Shown here: positions 44,756 to 52,268 of the stretch, piece after piece
Position numbering within the stretch: position 1 is the stretch's first letter
Layout: every line of letters begins with the position of its first letter
Assembly (NCBI RefSeq): GCF_001513955.1
Contig: NZ_KQ948147.1
Coordinates: forward strand, 10,532-74,531
Direction: 5' to 3'
Source of the DNA: Streptomyces pseudovenezuelae
GTDB taxonomy: Bacteria > Actinomycetota > Actinomycetes > Streptomycetales > Streptomycetaceae
Length of the DNA: 64,000 nt
Translations under genes and position numbers: made by a program
Notes under the pieces: generated by a model
What the model was told of the DNA's origin: nothing
Databases searched by the model: none
What the model saw: only the letters and a program-made list of their open reading frames with translations

Positions 44756-45928
44756 TCAGCCGTCGGCCAGGACGTCGAGGGGCCAGGCGGCCGAGTGCGG
44801 GCCGAACCGGTTCTCGGCCGCGAGGGCGACCATGCGGGCGTTGCGGGCGTCCGCCTCGGGGCCGTCCGGCAGGTGGTAGTCATCGCCGGCGCGGGCGGAG
44901 CTCCGCTGCACGGTCGTGGCCGCCGGGGCCCGCCGGCGGACGTACCGGTCCAGCGCGTCGGGCACCTCGTCCGGTGCCCGGTCGGTGAGGCACTCGCCGA
45001 GGACGGCCGCGTCCATGACGGCCTGAGCCGCCCCCTGGGCCTGGAACGGCACCATCGCGTGCGCGCTGTCCCCGAGCAGCGTGACCCGGCCGAGGTTCCA
45101 GCGCGGGAGCGGGGCGCGCGTGTGGATGCCGTAGCGGAAGACCTGGCCGGCGCGGTCGAGGACGGTCAGCAGCCGGGGGTCCCAGCCGGCGAAGGCGCGC
45201 AGCGGCTCACCGGGTTCCGCCTGCACCGTCCACGACTCCTGGGCCAGTTGGTCCGTCGCGAACACGGCCACCATGTTGAGGAGTTCGCCGCGGCGCAGCC
45301 AGTAGTGCACGACATGGCGGCCGGGGCCGAGCCAGCCGGCGTACTCCGGGAGGTCCAGGTCGGCCACCTCGGCGGCGGGGAGGAGGGCCCGGTAGGCGGC
45401 GGTGTGCGAGAACACCGCCTCGTCCGCGCCGAAGAGCCACTGGCGGGCGGCTGAGCGGATGCCGTCGGCGGCCACGACGAGGTCGGCGGCCAGGCGTTCA
45501 CCGCTCGCCGTGGTGACATGGGCCGCCTTGTCGTCCTGGTCGATCCCGACGACGGCGGTGGCCGGGCGCAGCACCTCGGGCGGTACGGCGGCCACCAGGG
45601 CGCGTTGGAGATCGGCCCGGTGGAGCTGGAGGTACGGCGCCCCGAACTCCTCCTCCGCCTCGCGGCCGATGACGTAACGGCAGATCTCGGAGCCGTCGGA
45701 CCAGGTGCGGAAGCTCATGTGGGCCGGGCGCGTGGAGTGTTCGGCGACGGTGTCGAGCAGCCCCAGCCGGCGCAGTACGCGGGTGGCGTTGGGGGCGAGC
45801 TGGATGCCGGCGCCGATCTCGGTGAGCCGCCGCGACCGTTCGACGAGGGTCACGTCGTGGCCGGCCCGGCGCAGGCTCAGTGCCGCGGTCAGTCCGCCGA
45901 TGCCCGCGCCCACGACGATCGCTCTCAT
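44756..45928 (-). CDS. FAD-dependent aromatic monooxygenase (salicylate hydroxylase-like)
   Basis: Group A flavin hydroxylase, 390 residues. The FAD motif GAGIGGLTAALSLRRAG is at the N-terminus, DG in VVAADGIRSAAR near the middle, and the second FAD motif GRVTLLGDSAHAMVPFQAQGAAQAVMDA near residue 290. It hydroxylates an aromatic or related ring using NAD(P)H; the substrate is not known. A start with GAGG upstream. Its 3' end is partly duplicated downstream. Confidence 0.93.
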   Translation of the reverse strand: MRAIVVGAGIGGLTAALSLRRAGHDVTLVERSRRLTEIGAGIQLAPNATRVLRRLGLLDTVAEHSTRPAHMSFRTWSDGSEICRYVIGREAEEEFGAPYLQLHRADLQRALVAAVPPEVLRPATAVVGIDQDDKAAHVTTASGERLAADLVVAADGIRSAARQWLFGADEAVFSHTAAYRALLPAAEVADLDLPEYAGWLGPGRHVVHYWLRRGELLNMVAVFATDQLAQESWTVQAEPGEPLRAFAGWDPRLLTVLDRAGQVFRYGIHTRAPLPRWNLGRVTLLGDSAHAMVPFQAQGAAQAVMDAAVLGECLTDRAPDEVPDALDRYVRRRAPAATTVQRSSARAGDDYHLPDGPEADARNARMVALAAENRFGPHSAAWPLDVLADG

Positions 45929-45971
45929 GGCCTGACCTCACTTCGAGGGATGTGCCATTTCCGGGCGGGGC

Positions 45972-46151
45972 TCAGGCCGCCCTGATGACGTCACTGCGGA
46001 TCGCGGCCGCCCATTCGACCACCAACAGCTCGTACTCCGCGCGCTCCTGTGCCGACAGTGTGCCGCCGGCGCGCATCCAGAGCGCCCTGATCTGCTCGTT
46101 CACTTCAGCAGCAGACCGCACGGAACCACGGGTCACGGAATCGGGGGACAT
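45972..46151 (-). CDS. Small conserved hypothetical protein
   Basis: Fifty-nine residues, helical: SAAEVNEQIRALWMRAGGTLSAQERAEYELLVVEWAAAI. No known domain. The ATG is seven bases downstream of a TAGGCT box, suggesting a leaderless message; a frame eight codons longer would include that box. Composition and this promoter support a real gene. Confidence 0.72.
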   Translation of the reverse strand: MSPDSVTRGSVRSAAEVNEQIRALWMRAGGTLSAQERAEYELLVVEWAAAIRSDVIRAA

Positions 46152-46276
46152 GCGCACAAGCCTAGGCGCAAGCACTGACAGTGCGCTACCGGACGGCTAC
46201 GCACAACGTATGTGATGGGTCACGGATTCCGGGGCGGGCGCCCTGTTGCGGGGCCGGGGCCGGCGGATTCCGTGCG

Positions 46277-47152
46277 TCAGCCCGCCGACTCCGCCGCGTG
46301 CGGGCTCAGAACGCCCATCGTGACCAGGGCGATGATGACGATGCCGAGGGCGATGCGGTACCAGACGAAGGGCATGAAGCTTTTGGTCGAGATGAACTTC
46401 ATGAACCAGGCGATGACCGCGTACCCGACGACGAAGGCGATCGCCGTGGCGAAGATCGTGGGGCCCCAGGAGACGTGGTCGCTCTCCAGGGCGTCCTTCA
46501 ACTCGAAGAGCCCGGAGGCGAGTACGGCCGGGATGGCGAGCAGGAAGGAGTAACGGGCCGCGGACTCGCGTCGGTAGCCCATGAAGAGGCCGCCGCTGAT
46601 GGTGGCGCCGGAGCGCGAGACGCCGGGGACGAGGGCCATGGCCTGGCACAGGCCGAAGATCAGCCCGTCCTTGACGCCGAGGTCCTCAAGTCCCTTGCGC
46701 TGCTTGGGGGCGCGGTGGCGCCCGCCGGTCTCGTCGCGTGCCGCCAGCCGGTCGGCGACACCGATGATGATGCCGACGACGATCAACATCGTGGCGGTGA
46801 TGCGCAGATCGCGGAACGGCCCCTCGATCTGGTCCTTGAACAGCAGCCCCAGCACGCCGATGGGGATGGACCCGACGATCACCAGCCAGCCCATCTGGGC
46901 GTCGTGGTCGGCGCGCAGCTCCTTCTTGACCAGGGAACGGCTCCAGGTCGAGACGATCCGCCCGATGTCCTTGCGGAAGTAGATCAGCACGGCGGCCTCG
47001 GTGCCGATCTGGGTGATCGCGGTGAAGGCCGCCCCGGGGTCCTTCCAGCCCGAGAAGGCGGCCGTCAGGCGCAGATGCGCGCTGGAGGAGACGGGAAGGA
47101 ACTCGGTCAGCCCCTGGACGAGTCCGAGGATGAGTGATTCGAACCAAGACAT
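46277..47152 (-). CDS. uppP: Undecaprenyl-diphosphatase
   Basis: Membrane phosphatase that recycles the lipid carrier of peptidoglycan, 291 residues and eight helices. The motifs GLTEFLPVSSSAH (14-26) and PGVSRSG (about 172-178) hold the active site, with the catalytic glutamate in the first. Also known as BacA for bacitracin tolerance. Streptomyces carry several copies; this gene stands alone. Confidence 0.97.
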   Translation of the reverse strand: MSWFESLILGLVQGLTEFLPVSSSAHLRLTAAFSGWKDPGAAFTAITQIGTEAAVLIYFRKDIGRIVSTWSRSLVKKELRADHDAQMGWLVIVGSIPIGVLGLLFKDQIEGPFRDLRITATMLIVVGIIIGVADRLAARDETGGRHRAPKQRKGLEDLGVKDGLIFGLCQAMALVPGVSRSGATISGGLFMGYRRESAARYSFLLAIPAVLASGLFELKDALESDHVSWGPTIFATAIAFVVGYAVIAWFMKFISTKSFMPFVWYRIALGIVIIALVTMGVLSPHAAESAG

Positions 47153-47275
47153 GAAGTTACGGCGTCCAAGTGCTGGTCGTGTGACGGGAGTCGGGCGCGC
47201 CGCCTCACCGGGCGCGGTGATCGGGGTGCGAGGGCAGCGTAACGCCCCGCGGTGACGGCCCGGCCACAGGGGCGG

Positions 47276-47746
47276 TCAGGCCGCCGTCGGTCCGGTCACC
47301 GTCCAGCCGGGGGCCTGGGGGTGAGCTGTCAGGTCGTCGTGGTGGACCGTGTCCCCACAGGCGGAGCAGGTGACCACGGGCAGCAGTTCGTTGCCGCAGC
47401 TGTGCTCGACGACCATGGGCCGGTCCTCGTCCCCCCGCACGTGCCGGTCCCCCCAGGCCATGAGGGTCAGCAGCACGGGTTCCAGTTCGAGTCCCGCCTG
47501 CGTGGGCCGGTACTCGAAGCGCTGCGGCCGCTCGCTGTAGATCCGCTTGGTCAGGATCCCGGCGTCGACGAGCCGGCGCAGCCGGGTGGCCAGGATGTCG
47601 CGCGGGGCCCCGATGTTGCGCACGAGCTGGTCGAAGCGGCCGTTGCCCAGACAGGCCTCCCGCAACACCAGGAGCGAGTACTTCTCACCGACGAGAGCCA
47701 GAGTGTCGGCGATCGAGCAGGGGCGCGGGTCTTTGGTGGCGGCCAT
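47276..47746 (-). CDS. HxlR-family transcriptional regulator
   Basis: Winged-helix regulator of 156 residues (CSIADTLALVGEKYSLLVLREACLGNGRFDQL ... RDILATRLRRLVDAGIL). The first cysteine lies at the usual sensing position, and a C-terminal cysteine motif HSCGNELLPVVTCSACGD may bind metal. The start has a leaderless-type TAGACT box seven bases away. It is divergent from the thiolase gene with a palindrome overlapping both promoters, so it very likely represses the thiolase and itself. Confidence 0.93.
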   Translation of the reverse strand: MAATKDPRPCSIADTLALVGEKYSLLVLREACLGNGRFDQLVRNIGAPRDILATRLRRLVDAGILTKRIYSERPQRFEYRPTQAGLELEPVLLTLMAWGDRHVRGDEDRPMVVEHSCGNELLPVVTCSACGDTVHHDDLTAHPQAPGWTVTGPTAA

Positions 47747-47753
47747 GAAAGTC

Positions 47754-47796
47754 AGTCTAGGTCAGGGTTGGATTTTCCAACGTACCGAACTATGGT
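47754..47796. promoter_or_regulatory. HxlR operator and divergent promoters
   Basis: The 15-bp palindrome GTTGGA-TTT-TCCAAC (47767-47781) sits between two promoters. Rightward: TTGGAT (47768-47773), 17 bases, TATGGT (47791-47796). Leftward: GTTGGA-like -35 and TAGACT (47754-47759). The palindrome overlaps the -35 box of both. Confidence 0.82.
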
Positions 47797-47850
47797 GAGT
47801 TCAGATTTCCTACTCACCGGTAATCTCCCGCACTGATGGAGGCCCGCACC

Positions 47851-49020
47851 ATGCGTGACGCAGTCATCGTCGAAGCCGTACGCACCCCCGTGGGCAAGGG
47901 CAAGCCGAACGGCGCCCTCGCGCACGTGCACCCCGTCGAACTCCTCGCCCACACCCTGCGCACCCTCGTCGAGCGCTCCGGCGTCGACCCCGGGCTCATC
48001 GACGACGTCATCGGCGGCACCGTCGACCAGGTCGGCGAGCAGGCCATGAACACCACCCGCTACGCCGCCCTGTCGGCCGGGTTCCCGGAGACGGTCCCGG
48101 CGACCACCGTGGACCGCCAGTGCGGTTCCTCCCAGCAGGCCGTGCACTTCGCCGCGCAGGGCGTGATCGCGGGCGCGTACGACGTCGTCGTCGCCTGCGG
48201 GGTCGAGTCGATGAGCCGTGTGCCGATGTGGTCGAACGTCCCCGAGGGCAAGGACCCCTTCGGCCCCGGGGTCGCCGCACGCTACAAGGAGGGCCTGGTC
48301 CCGCAGGGCATCAGCGCCGAGCTCATCGCGGCCAAGTGGTCGATCGGCCGCGAGCAGATGGACGCGTTCGCCGTCTCCTCGCACCACAAGGCCGCGGCGG
48401 CCTGGGAGAAGGGTCTCTTCGAGGCCGAGGTCGCTCCCCTGGAGGGCGTCTCGCGCGACGAGTGCGTCCGCCCGGGCAGCACCCCCGAGATCCTCGCCGG
48501 CCTCAAGCCCGCCTATTACGACCCGAACTTCGCCGAACGCTTCCCGCAGATCGAGTGGAACGTCACGGCGGGCAACGCCAGCCCGATCAACGACGGCGCC
48601 TCGGCCGTCCTCGTCATGTCCGGCGAGACCGCCGCACGCCTGGGGCTGCGCCCCCTGGCCCGCCTGCACAGCTTCGCCGTCACCGGTTCCGACCCGGTCC
48701 TCATGCTCACCGGCGTCATCCCGGCCACGGAGCAGGTCCTGCGCCGGGCCCACCTCACCCTCGACGACATCGACCTCTTCGAGGTCAACGAGGCGTTCTC
48801 CAGCGTGGTCCTGGCCTGGCAGCAGGAGACGGGAGCGGACCTGTCCAAGGTCAACGTCCACGGGGGCGCGATCGCCATAGGCCACCCCCTGGGCGCGAGC
48901 GGCACTCGTCTGACGACGACGCTGGTGCACGCGATGCGGGAACGCGGGGCCCGTTACGCCCTGCAGACGATGTGCGAGGCGGGCGGCCTGGCCAACGCGA
49001 TGATCCTCGAGAGGGTGTGA
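47851..49020 (+). CDS. Acetyl-CoA C-acyltransferase (thiolase)
   Basis: Thiolase of 389 residues. The acyl-accepting cysteine is C91 in VDRQCGSSQQ, followed by the HVN-like block in EVNEAFSS, then HGGAIAIGHPLGASG and the second cysteine in CEAGG. Degradative thiolase by general pattern, acting in fatty-acid breakdown or acetoacetyl-CoA synthesis. The start ATG follows GGAGG by eight bases; five codons upstream are not needed. Controlled by the divergent HxlR. Confidence 0.95.
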   Translation: MRDAVIVEAVRTPVGKGKPNGALAHVHPVELLAHTLRTLVERSGVDPGLIDDVIGGTVDQVGEQAMNTTRYAALSAGFPETVPATTVDRQCGSSQQAVHFAAQGVIAGAYDVVVACGVESMSRVPMWSNVPEGKDPFGPGVAARYKEGLVPQGISAELIAAKWSIGREQMDAFAVSSHHKAAAAWEKGLFEAEVAPLEGVSRDECVRPGSTPEILAGLKPAYYDPNFAERFPQIEWNVTAGNASPINDGASAVLVMSGETAARLGLRPLARLHSFAVTGSDPVLMLTGVIPATEQVLRRAHLTLDDIDLFEVNEAFSSVVLAWQQETGADLSKVNVHGGAIAIGHPLGASGTRLTTTLVHAMRERGARYALQTMCEAGGLANAMILERV

Positions 49021-49071
49021 CGAGGGCCCTCCAGGGGCGGGCGCGATCGGCGGCCCCGCCCGGTCACACGT

Positions 49072-49839
49072 TCAACGGCGGCGCAGATGATGCCGCTTGC
49101 GCCACGCCACGATCGCTCCCGCCAACCCGGGCAGGGCGATCGCCGCCATGGCGATCAGGAAAGCGGGCGACGTCGGCGCCGAGGCCCGCGCCCCGGCGAC
49201 CACGTACGCGGCGGTGTTCGGGATCGACCCGAGCGCCGTCGCCACCAGGAAAGGGACGTACCCCATCCGGGAGACCGCGGCACAGTAGTTCGCGGCCCAG
49301 AACGGCACTCCGGGGAACAGCCGGGCCGCCAGCATCGACCGGAAACCGTGCCGGCTGAGCTGTCCGTCCGCCGCCTTCAGCCACCGCCCCCGAAGCAGCG
49401 GCCGCAGCGCCTCCTGCCCGAGCACCCGGCCCAGGCCGAACGCGATCCCCGCGCCGAGCACCGTGCCGGCGAGCGCCGAGGCCAGCCCGAGCTGCGAGCC
49501 GAAGAGGGCGCCGGCGGCGAGGTTCAGCAGCGGCCGCGGCACGAACGCCACCGTGCACAGCCCGTACGCCACCCCGAAGACGACCGCGGCCGCCACCCCG
49601 CCGAGCTGGGGCGGCCAGCCGTCCGAGAGCAGTCTCTGCGGCTCGAACAGCAGGACCGTGGACGCGGCGCCCGCGAGCAGCGCGACGAGCAGGGAGAGCC
49701 GGGACCACGGCGACAGCAGCACTCTCGTGCAGCGGGCGGTGAGACCCGCCGGAGCGGGGGCGGGGAGAGCGAAGTCCGTGGCGATGGCCGGGGGAGTGGC
49801 CGTGGCGGTGCCCCCAGAGCGGGTGGTGGCATCGAGCAT
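49072..49839 (-). CDS. TVP38/TMEM64-family membrane protein
   Basis: Membrane protein of 255 residues with about six helices. The family core is FVPRPLLNLAAGALFGSQLG and ARLFPGVPFWAANYCAAVSRMGYVPFLVATALGSIPNTAAYV. The DedA/TVP38 group is thought to move lipids or ions across the membrane; the exact role is unclear. I start at MLDATTRSGG; an open frame reaching 112 codons upstream crosses the tuf leader and is rejected. Confidence 0.9.
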   Translation of the reverse strand: MLDATTRSGGTATATPPAIATDFALPAPAPAGLTARCTRVLLSPWSRLSLLVALLAGAASTVLLFEPQRLLSDGWPPQLGGVAAAVVFGVAYGLCTVAFVPRPLLNLAAGALFGSQLGLASALAGTVLGAGIAFGLGRVLGQEALRPLLRGRWLKAADGQLSRHGFRSMLAARLFPGVPFWAANYCAAVSRMGYVPFLVATALGSIPNTAAYVVAGARASAPTSPAFLIAMAAIALPGLAGAIVAWRKRHHLRRR

Positions 49840-49929
49840 CCTGTGACGGTAACCGACACCGATGTGTGATCGCCGTACGGGTGCCGTCCGTTGTGCGGGC
49901 CGGCGGCGGCGGGCGGCCACAAAAAACCG

Positions 49930-50022
49930 TTCGACGTGGGACGACGCGTCGGACATGATCTGCGTCATGTTCCGGTACGCCTTCGCTCTCGCAGCATCCG
50001 CAGTCGCGGATGCGCCGAAGGC
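49930..50022 (+). promoter_or_regulatory. tuf3 promoter and structured leader
   Basis: Promoter-like TTCGAC (49930-49935), 18 bases, CATGAT (49954-49959). It overlaps the palindrome CGACGCGTCG. A nested hairpin follows: outer arms GCCTTCG / CGAAGGC (49979-49985 and 50016-50022) and inner arms GCATCCGC / GCGGATGC (49994-50001 and 50006-50013). The tuf3 leader is thus about 200 bases, long for a Streptomyces gene. Confidence 0.6.
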
Positions 50023-50068
50023 TGCCGTTCCCGTGTTCCTGGCCGCCGCAGACGGCGCCCGAAGCTGA
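49967..50068 (+). CDS. Possible leaderless small open frame in the tuf3 leader
   Basis: A 33-codon frame starts seven bases after the CATGAT box, right where transcription should begin (MFRYAFALAASAVADAPKAA...). It spans the nested hairpin. Its alanine-rich composition is not distinctive, so it may be accidental. If translated it would unfold the hairpin and could couple tuf3 output to translation. Confidence 0.35.
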   Translation: MFRYAFALAASAVADAPKAAVPVFLAAADGARS

Positions 50069-50167
50069 CCCTTCCCGGACAGTCCGGCGGACCCCGCAGG
50101 GGGAGGGTCGGCGAGTCCTTGGGGTCCCCGTTCTTCCACGAACACGAAGAGGCTTCGAGGTACAGCC

Positions 50168-51337
50168 ATGTCCAAGACCGCTTACGTGCGCACCAAGCCG
50201 CACCTGAACATCGGCACGATGGGGCACGTCGACCACGGCAAGACCACCCTGACCGCCGCCATCACCAAGGTGCTGTCCGAGCGCGGCAGCGGCACGTTCG
50301 TGCCGTTCGACCGCATCGACCGCGCCCCGGAGGAGGCCGCGCGCGGGATCACCATCAACATCGCGCACGTCGAGTACGAGACCGACACCCGGCACTACGC
50401 GCACGTGGACATGCCGGGCCACGCCGACTACGTCAAGAACATGGTCACCGGGGCCGCACAGCTCGACGGGGCGATCCTCGTCGTCTCCGCGCTCGACGGG
50501 ATCATGCCGCAGACCGCCGAACACGTGCTGCTCGCGCGGCAGGTGGGCGTCGACCACGTGGTGGTCGCCCTCAACAAGGCGGACGCGGCCGACGAGGAAC
50601 TGGTCGAGCTCGTCGAGCTGGAGGTCCGCGAGCTGCTCACCGCGCACGGTTACGGCGGCGACGCCGTGCCCGTCGTACGGGTCTCCGGGCTGAAGGCGCT
50701 GGAGGGGGACCCGCGGTGGACGGCGTCGATCGAGGCGCTGCTCGACGCGGTGGACACCTACGTGCCCATCCCCGAGCGGTATCTGGACGCGCCGTTCCTG
50801 ATGCCCGTCGAGAACGTGCTGACCATCACCGGCCGGGGGACCGTGGTGACCGGAGCGGTCGAGCGGGGCACCGTGCGGGTCGGCGACCGGGTCGACGTGC
50901 TCGGGGCCGCCGTGGAGACGGTGGTGACCGGGGTCGAGACCTTCGGCAAGCCGATGGAGGAGGCGCAGGCCGGGGACAACGTGGCCTTGCTGCTGCGGGG
51001 CGTCCCCCGGGACGCGGTCCGGCGGGGTCATGTCGTGGCCGCGCCCGGCAGTGTGGTGCCCAGCCGTCGCTTCACCGCGCAGGTGTACGTGCTGTCGGCG
51101 CGGGAGGGCGGGCGTACCACGCCTGTCTCGACCGGGTACCGGCCGCAGTTCTACATCCGTACGGCGGATGTCGTGGGGGATGTCGACCTCGGTGAGGTCG
51201 CTGTCGCCCGGCCGGGGGAGCGGGTGGTCATGACCGTGGAGCTGGGTCGGGACGTGCCGCTCGAGGCCGGGCTCGGGTTCGCCATCCGTGAGGGCGGGCG
51301 GACCGTGGGGGCGGGGACCGTGACTGCCGTCGTGTGA
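50168..51337 (+). CDS. tuf3: Elongation factor Tu, divergent (EF-Tu3 type)
   Basis: EF-Tu of 389 residues. The GTPase motifs are GHVDHGKT (19-26), DMPGH (81-85), NKAD (136-139). It departs from housekeeping EF-Tu at conserved places: DMPGH instead of DCPGH, a shorter switch I region, and fewer lysines. It lacks a neighbouring fusA or rps gene, unlike tuf1. Streptomyces keep such a third gene; EF-Tu3 of a kirromycin producer resists EF-Tu inhibitors, and tuf3 of S. coelicolor rises under stringent conditions. Those are published facts on relatives. The start is preceded by GAGG-type sequence CGAGGTACAGCC. Confidence 0.95.
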   Translation: MSKTAYVRTKPHLNIGTMGHVDHGKTTLTAAITKVLSERGSGTFVPFDRIDRAPEEAARGITINIAHVEYETDTRHYAHVDMPGHADYVKNMVTGAAQLDGAILVVSALDGIMPQTAEHVLLARQVGVDHVVVALNKADAADEELVELVELEVRELLTAHGYGGDAVPVVRVSGLKALEGDPRWTASIEALLDAVDTYVPIPERYLDAPFLMPVENVLTITGRGTVVTGAVERGTVRVGDRVDVLGAAVETVVTGVETFGKPMEEAQAGDNVALLLRGVPRDAVRRGHVVAAPGSVVPSRRFTAQVYVLSAREGGRTTPVSTGYRPQFYIRTADVVGDVDLGEVAVARPGERVVMTVELGRDVPLEAGLGFAIREGGRTVGAGTVTAVV

Positions 51338-51359
51338 GGGTGGTCGCGGTGTGCGGGGG

Positions 51360-51410
51360 ACTGCGGGCCGGTTGTGGTCGGCCGCGCGGTTCCCCGCGCC
51401 CCCGAGTCGG
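51360..51410. repeat. Intergenic repeat with GCGCGG-TTCC-CCGCGC hairpin (copy 1)
   Basis: The core GCGCGGTTCCCCGCGCCCC is shared with a second copy at about 59646-59690, and the flanks GTGGNCGG also match. The hairpin (51384-51399) has a 6-bp perfect stem. It sits 24 bases before the start of the next gene. This word is a frequent intergenic element in Streptomyces genomes, by memory. Confidence 0.7.
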
Positions 51411-51422
51411 CACACTGGGCGT

Positions 51423-52268
51423 GTGAATGACTCGATACCCGTCGCCAGGGCCACCGACTTCGGCTTCGCCAAGCTCATGCCCGACGTCGACCGCGAGCGG
51501 GCCTGGCTGCTGACCGTGGACGGGGCTCCGCAGTCGTACGTCGATCTCGACGAGCCGACGCATCTGGAGTTCGAGTACGCCCAGCGGCTCGGGCACGTCC
51601 TCGACGGCATCGGGGAGGCGGGGCGGGCCCTGGACGTGGTCCACCTCGGCGGGGGTGCTCTGACACTGCCGCGCTATCTGGCCGCCACCCGGCCCGGGTC
51701 CCGGCAGGACGTCGTCGAGGCGGACCGGGCCCTGCTGGAGCTGGTCGTCGAGCAGCTGCCGCTCCCCGAGGGGGCCGGGGTCGCCCTGCACGCGGCCGAT
51801 GCGCGGGCGTGGCTGGAAAGCGCCCCCGCGGACTGTGCCGATGTGCTGGTCGCCGACGTCTTCGGCGGGTCGCGGGTGCCGGCGCACCTGACCTCCCTGG
51901 AGTACGCCCACGAGGCCGCGCGGGTGCTCCGGGGCGACGGGGTCTATCTCGCGAACCTCGCCGACGGGGCGCCCTTCGCCTTCCTGCGGTCCCAACTCGC
52001 CAACTTCGCCCAGGCGTTCGAGGAGCTCGTGCTGGTCGCCGAGCCCGGTGTGCTGCGCGGACGGCGGTTCGGGAACGCGGTGCTCGTCGCCGCGCGTCAG
52101 CCCCTCGACACGGCGGCCCTGGCCCGGCGTACGGCGGCCGACGCCTTCCCCGCCCGGGTCGAACACGGCCCCGGGCTGCGGAAGTTCATGAGTGGGGCGC
52201 TGCCGGTGCGGGACGCGGAGGCCGTGGCGTCACCCGAGCCCCCCGACGGGGCGTTCGGCATCGGCTGA
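51423..52268 (+). CDS. Spermidine synthase-like methyltransferase-fold protein
   Basis: Protein of 281 residues with the Rossmann-like SAM-binding core DVVHLGGGALTLPRYLAATRPGSRQDVVEAD and DCADVLVADVFGGSRVP. It matches the spermidine synthase/SpeE family, in the single-domain form with no membrane segment. It may transfer aminopropyl groups or bind SAM for another reaction. The GTG start is just before NDSIPV; longer frames run into tuf3. The last 39 bases overlap the 3' end of the MFS gene on the other strand. Confidence 0.87.
   Translation: MNDSIPVARATDFGFAKLMPDVDRERAWLLTVDGAPQSYVDLDEPTHLEFEYAQRLGHVLDGIGEAGRALDVVHLGGGALTLPRYLAATRPGSRQDVVEADRALLELVVEQLPLPEGAGVALHAADARAWLESAPADCADVLVADVFGGSRVPAHLTSLEYAHEAARVLRGDGVYLANLADGAPFAFLRSQLANFAQAFEELVLVAEPGVLRGRRFGNAVLVAARQPLDTAALARRTAADAFPARVEHGPGLRKFMSGALPVRDAEAVASPEPPDGAFGIG

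Noticed and set aside
49862..50068. 68-codon frame before tuf3
   Set aside because: Its upstream half is arginine-rich noise; only the shorter frame starting near the predicted transcript start is kept, at low confidence.
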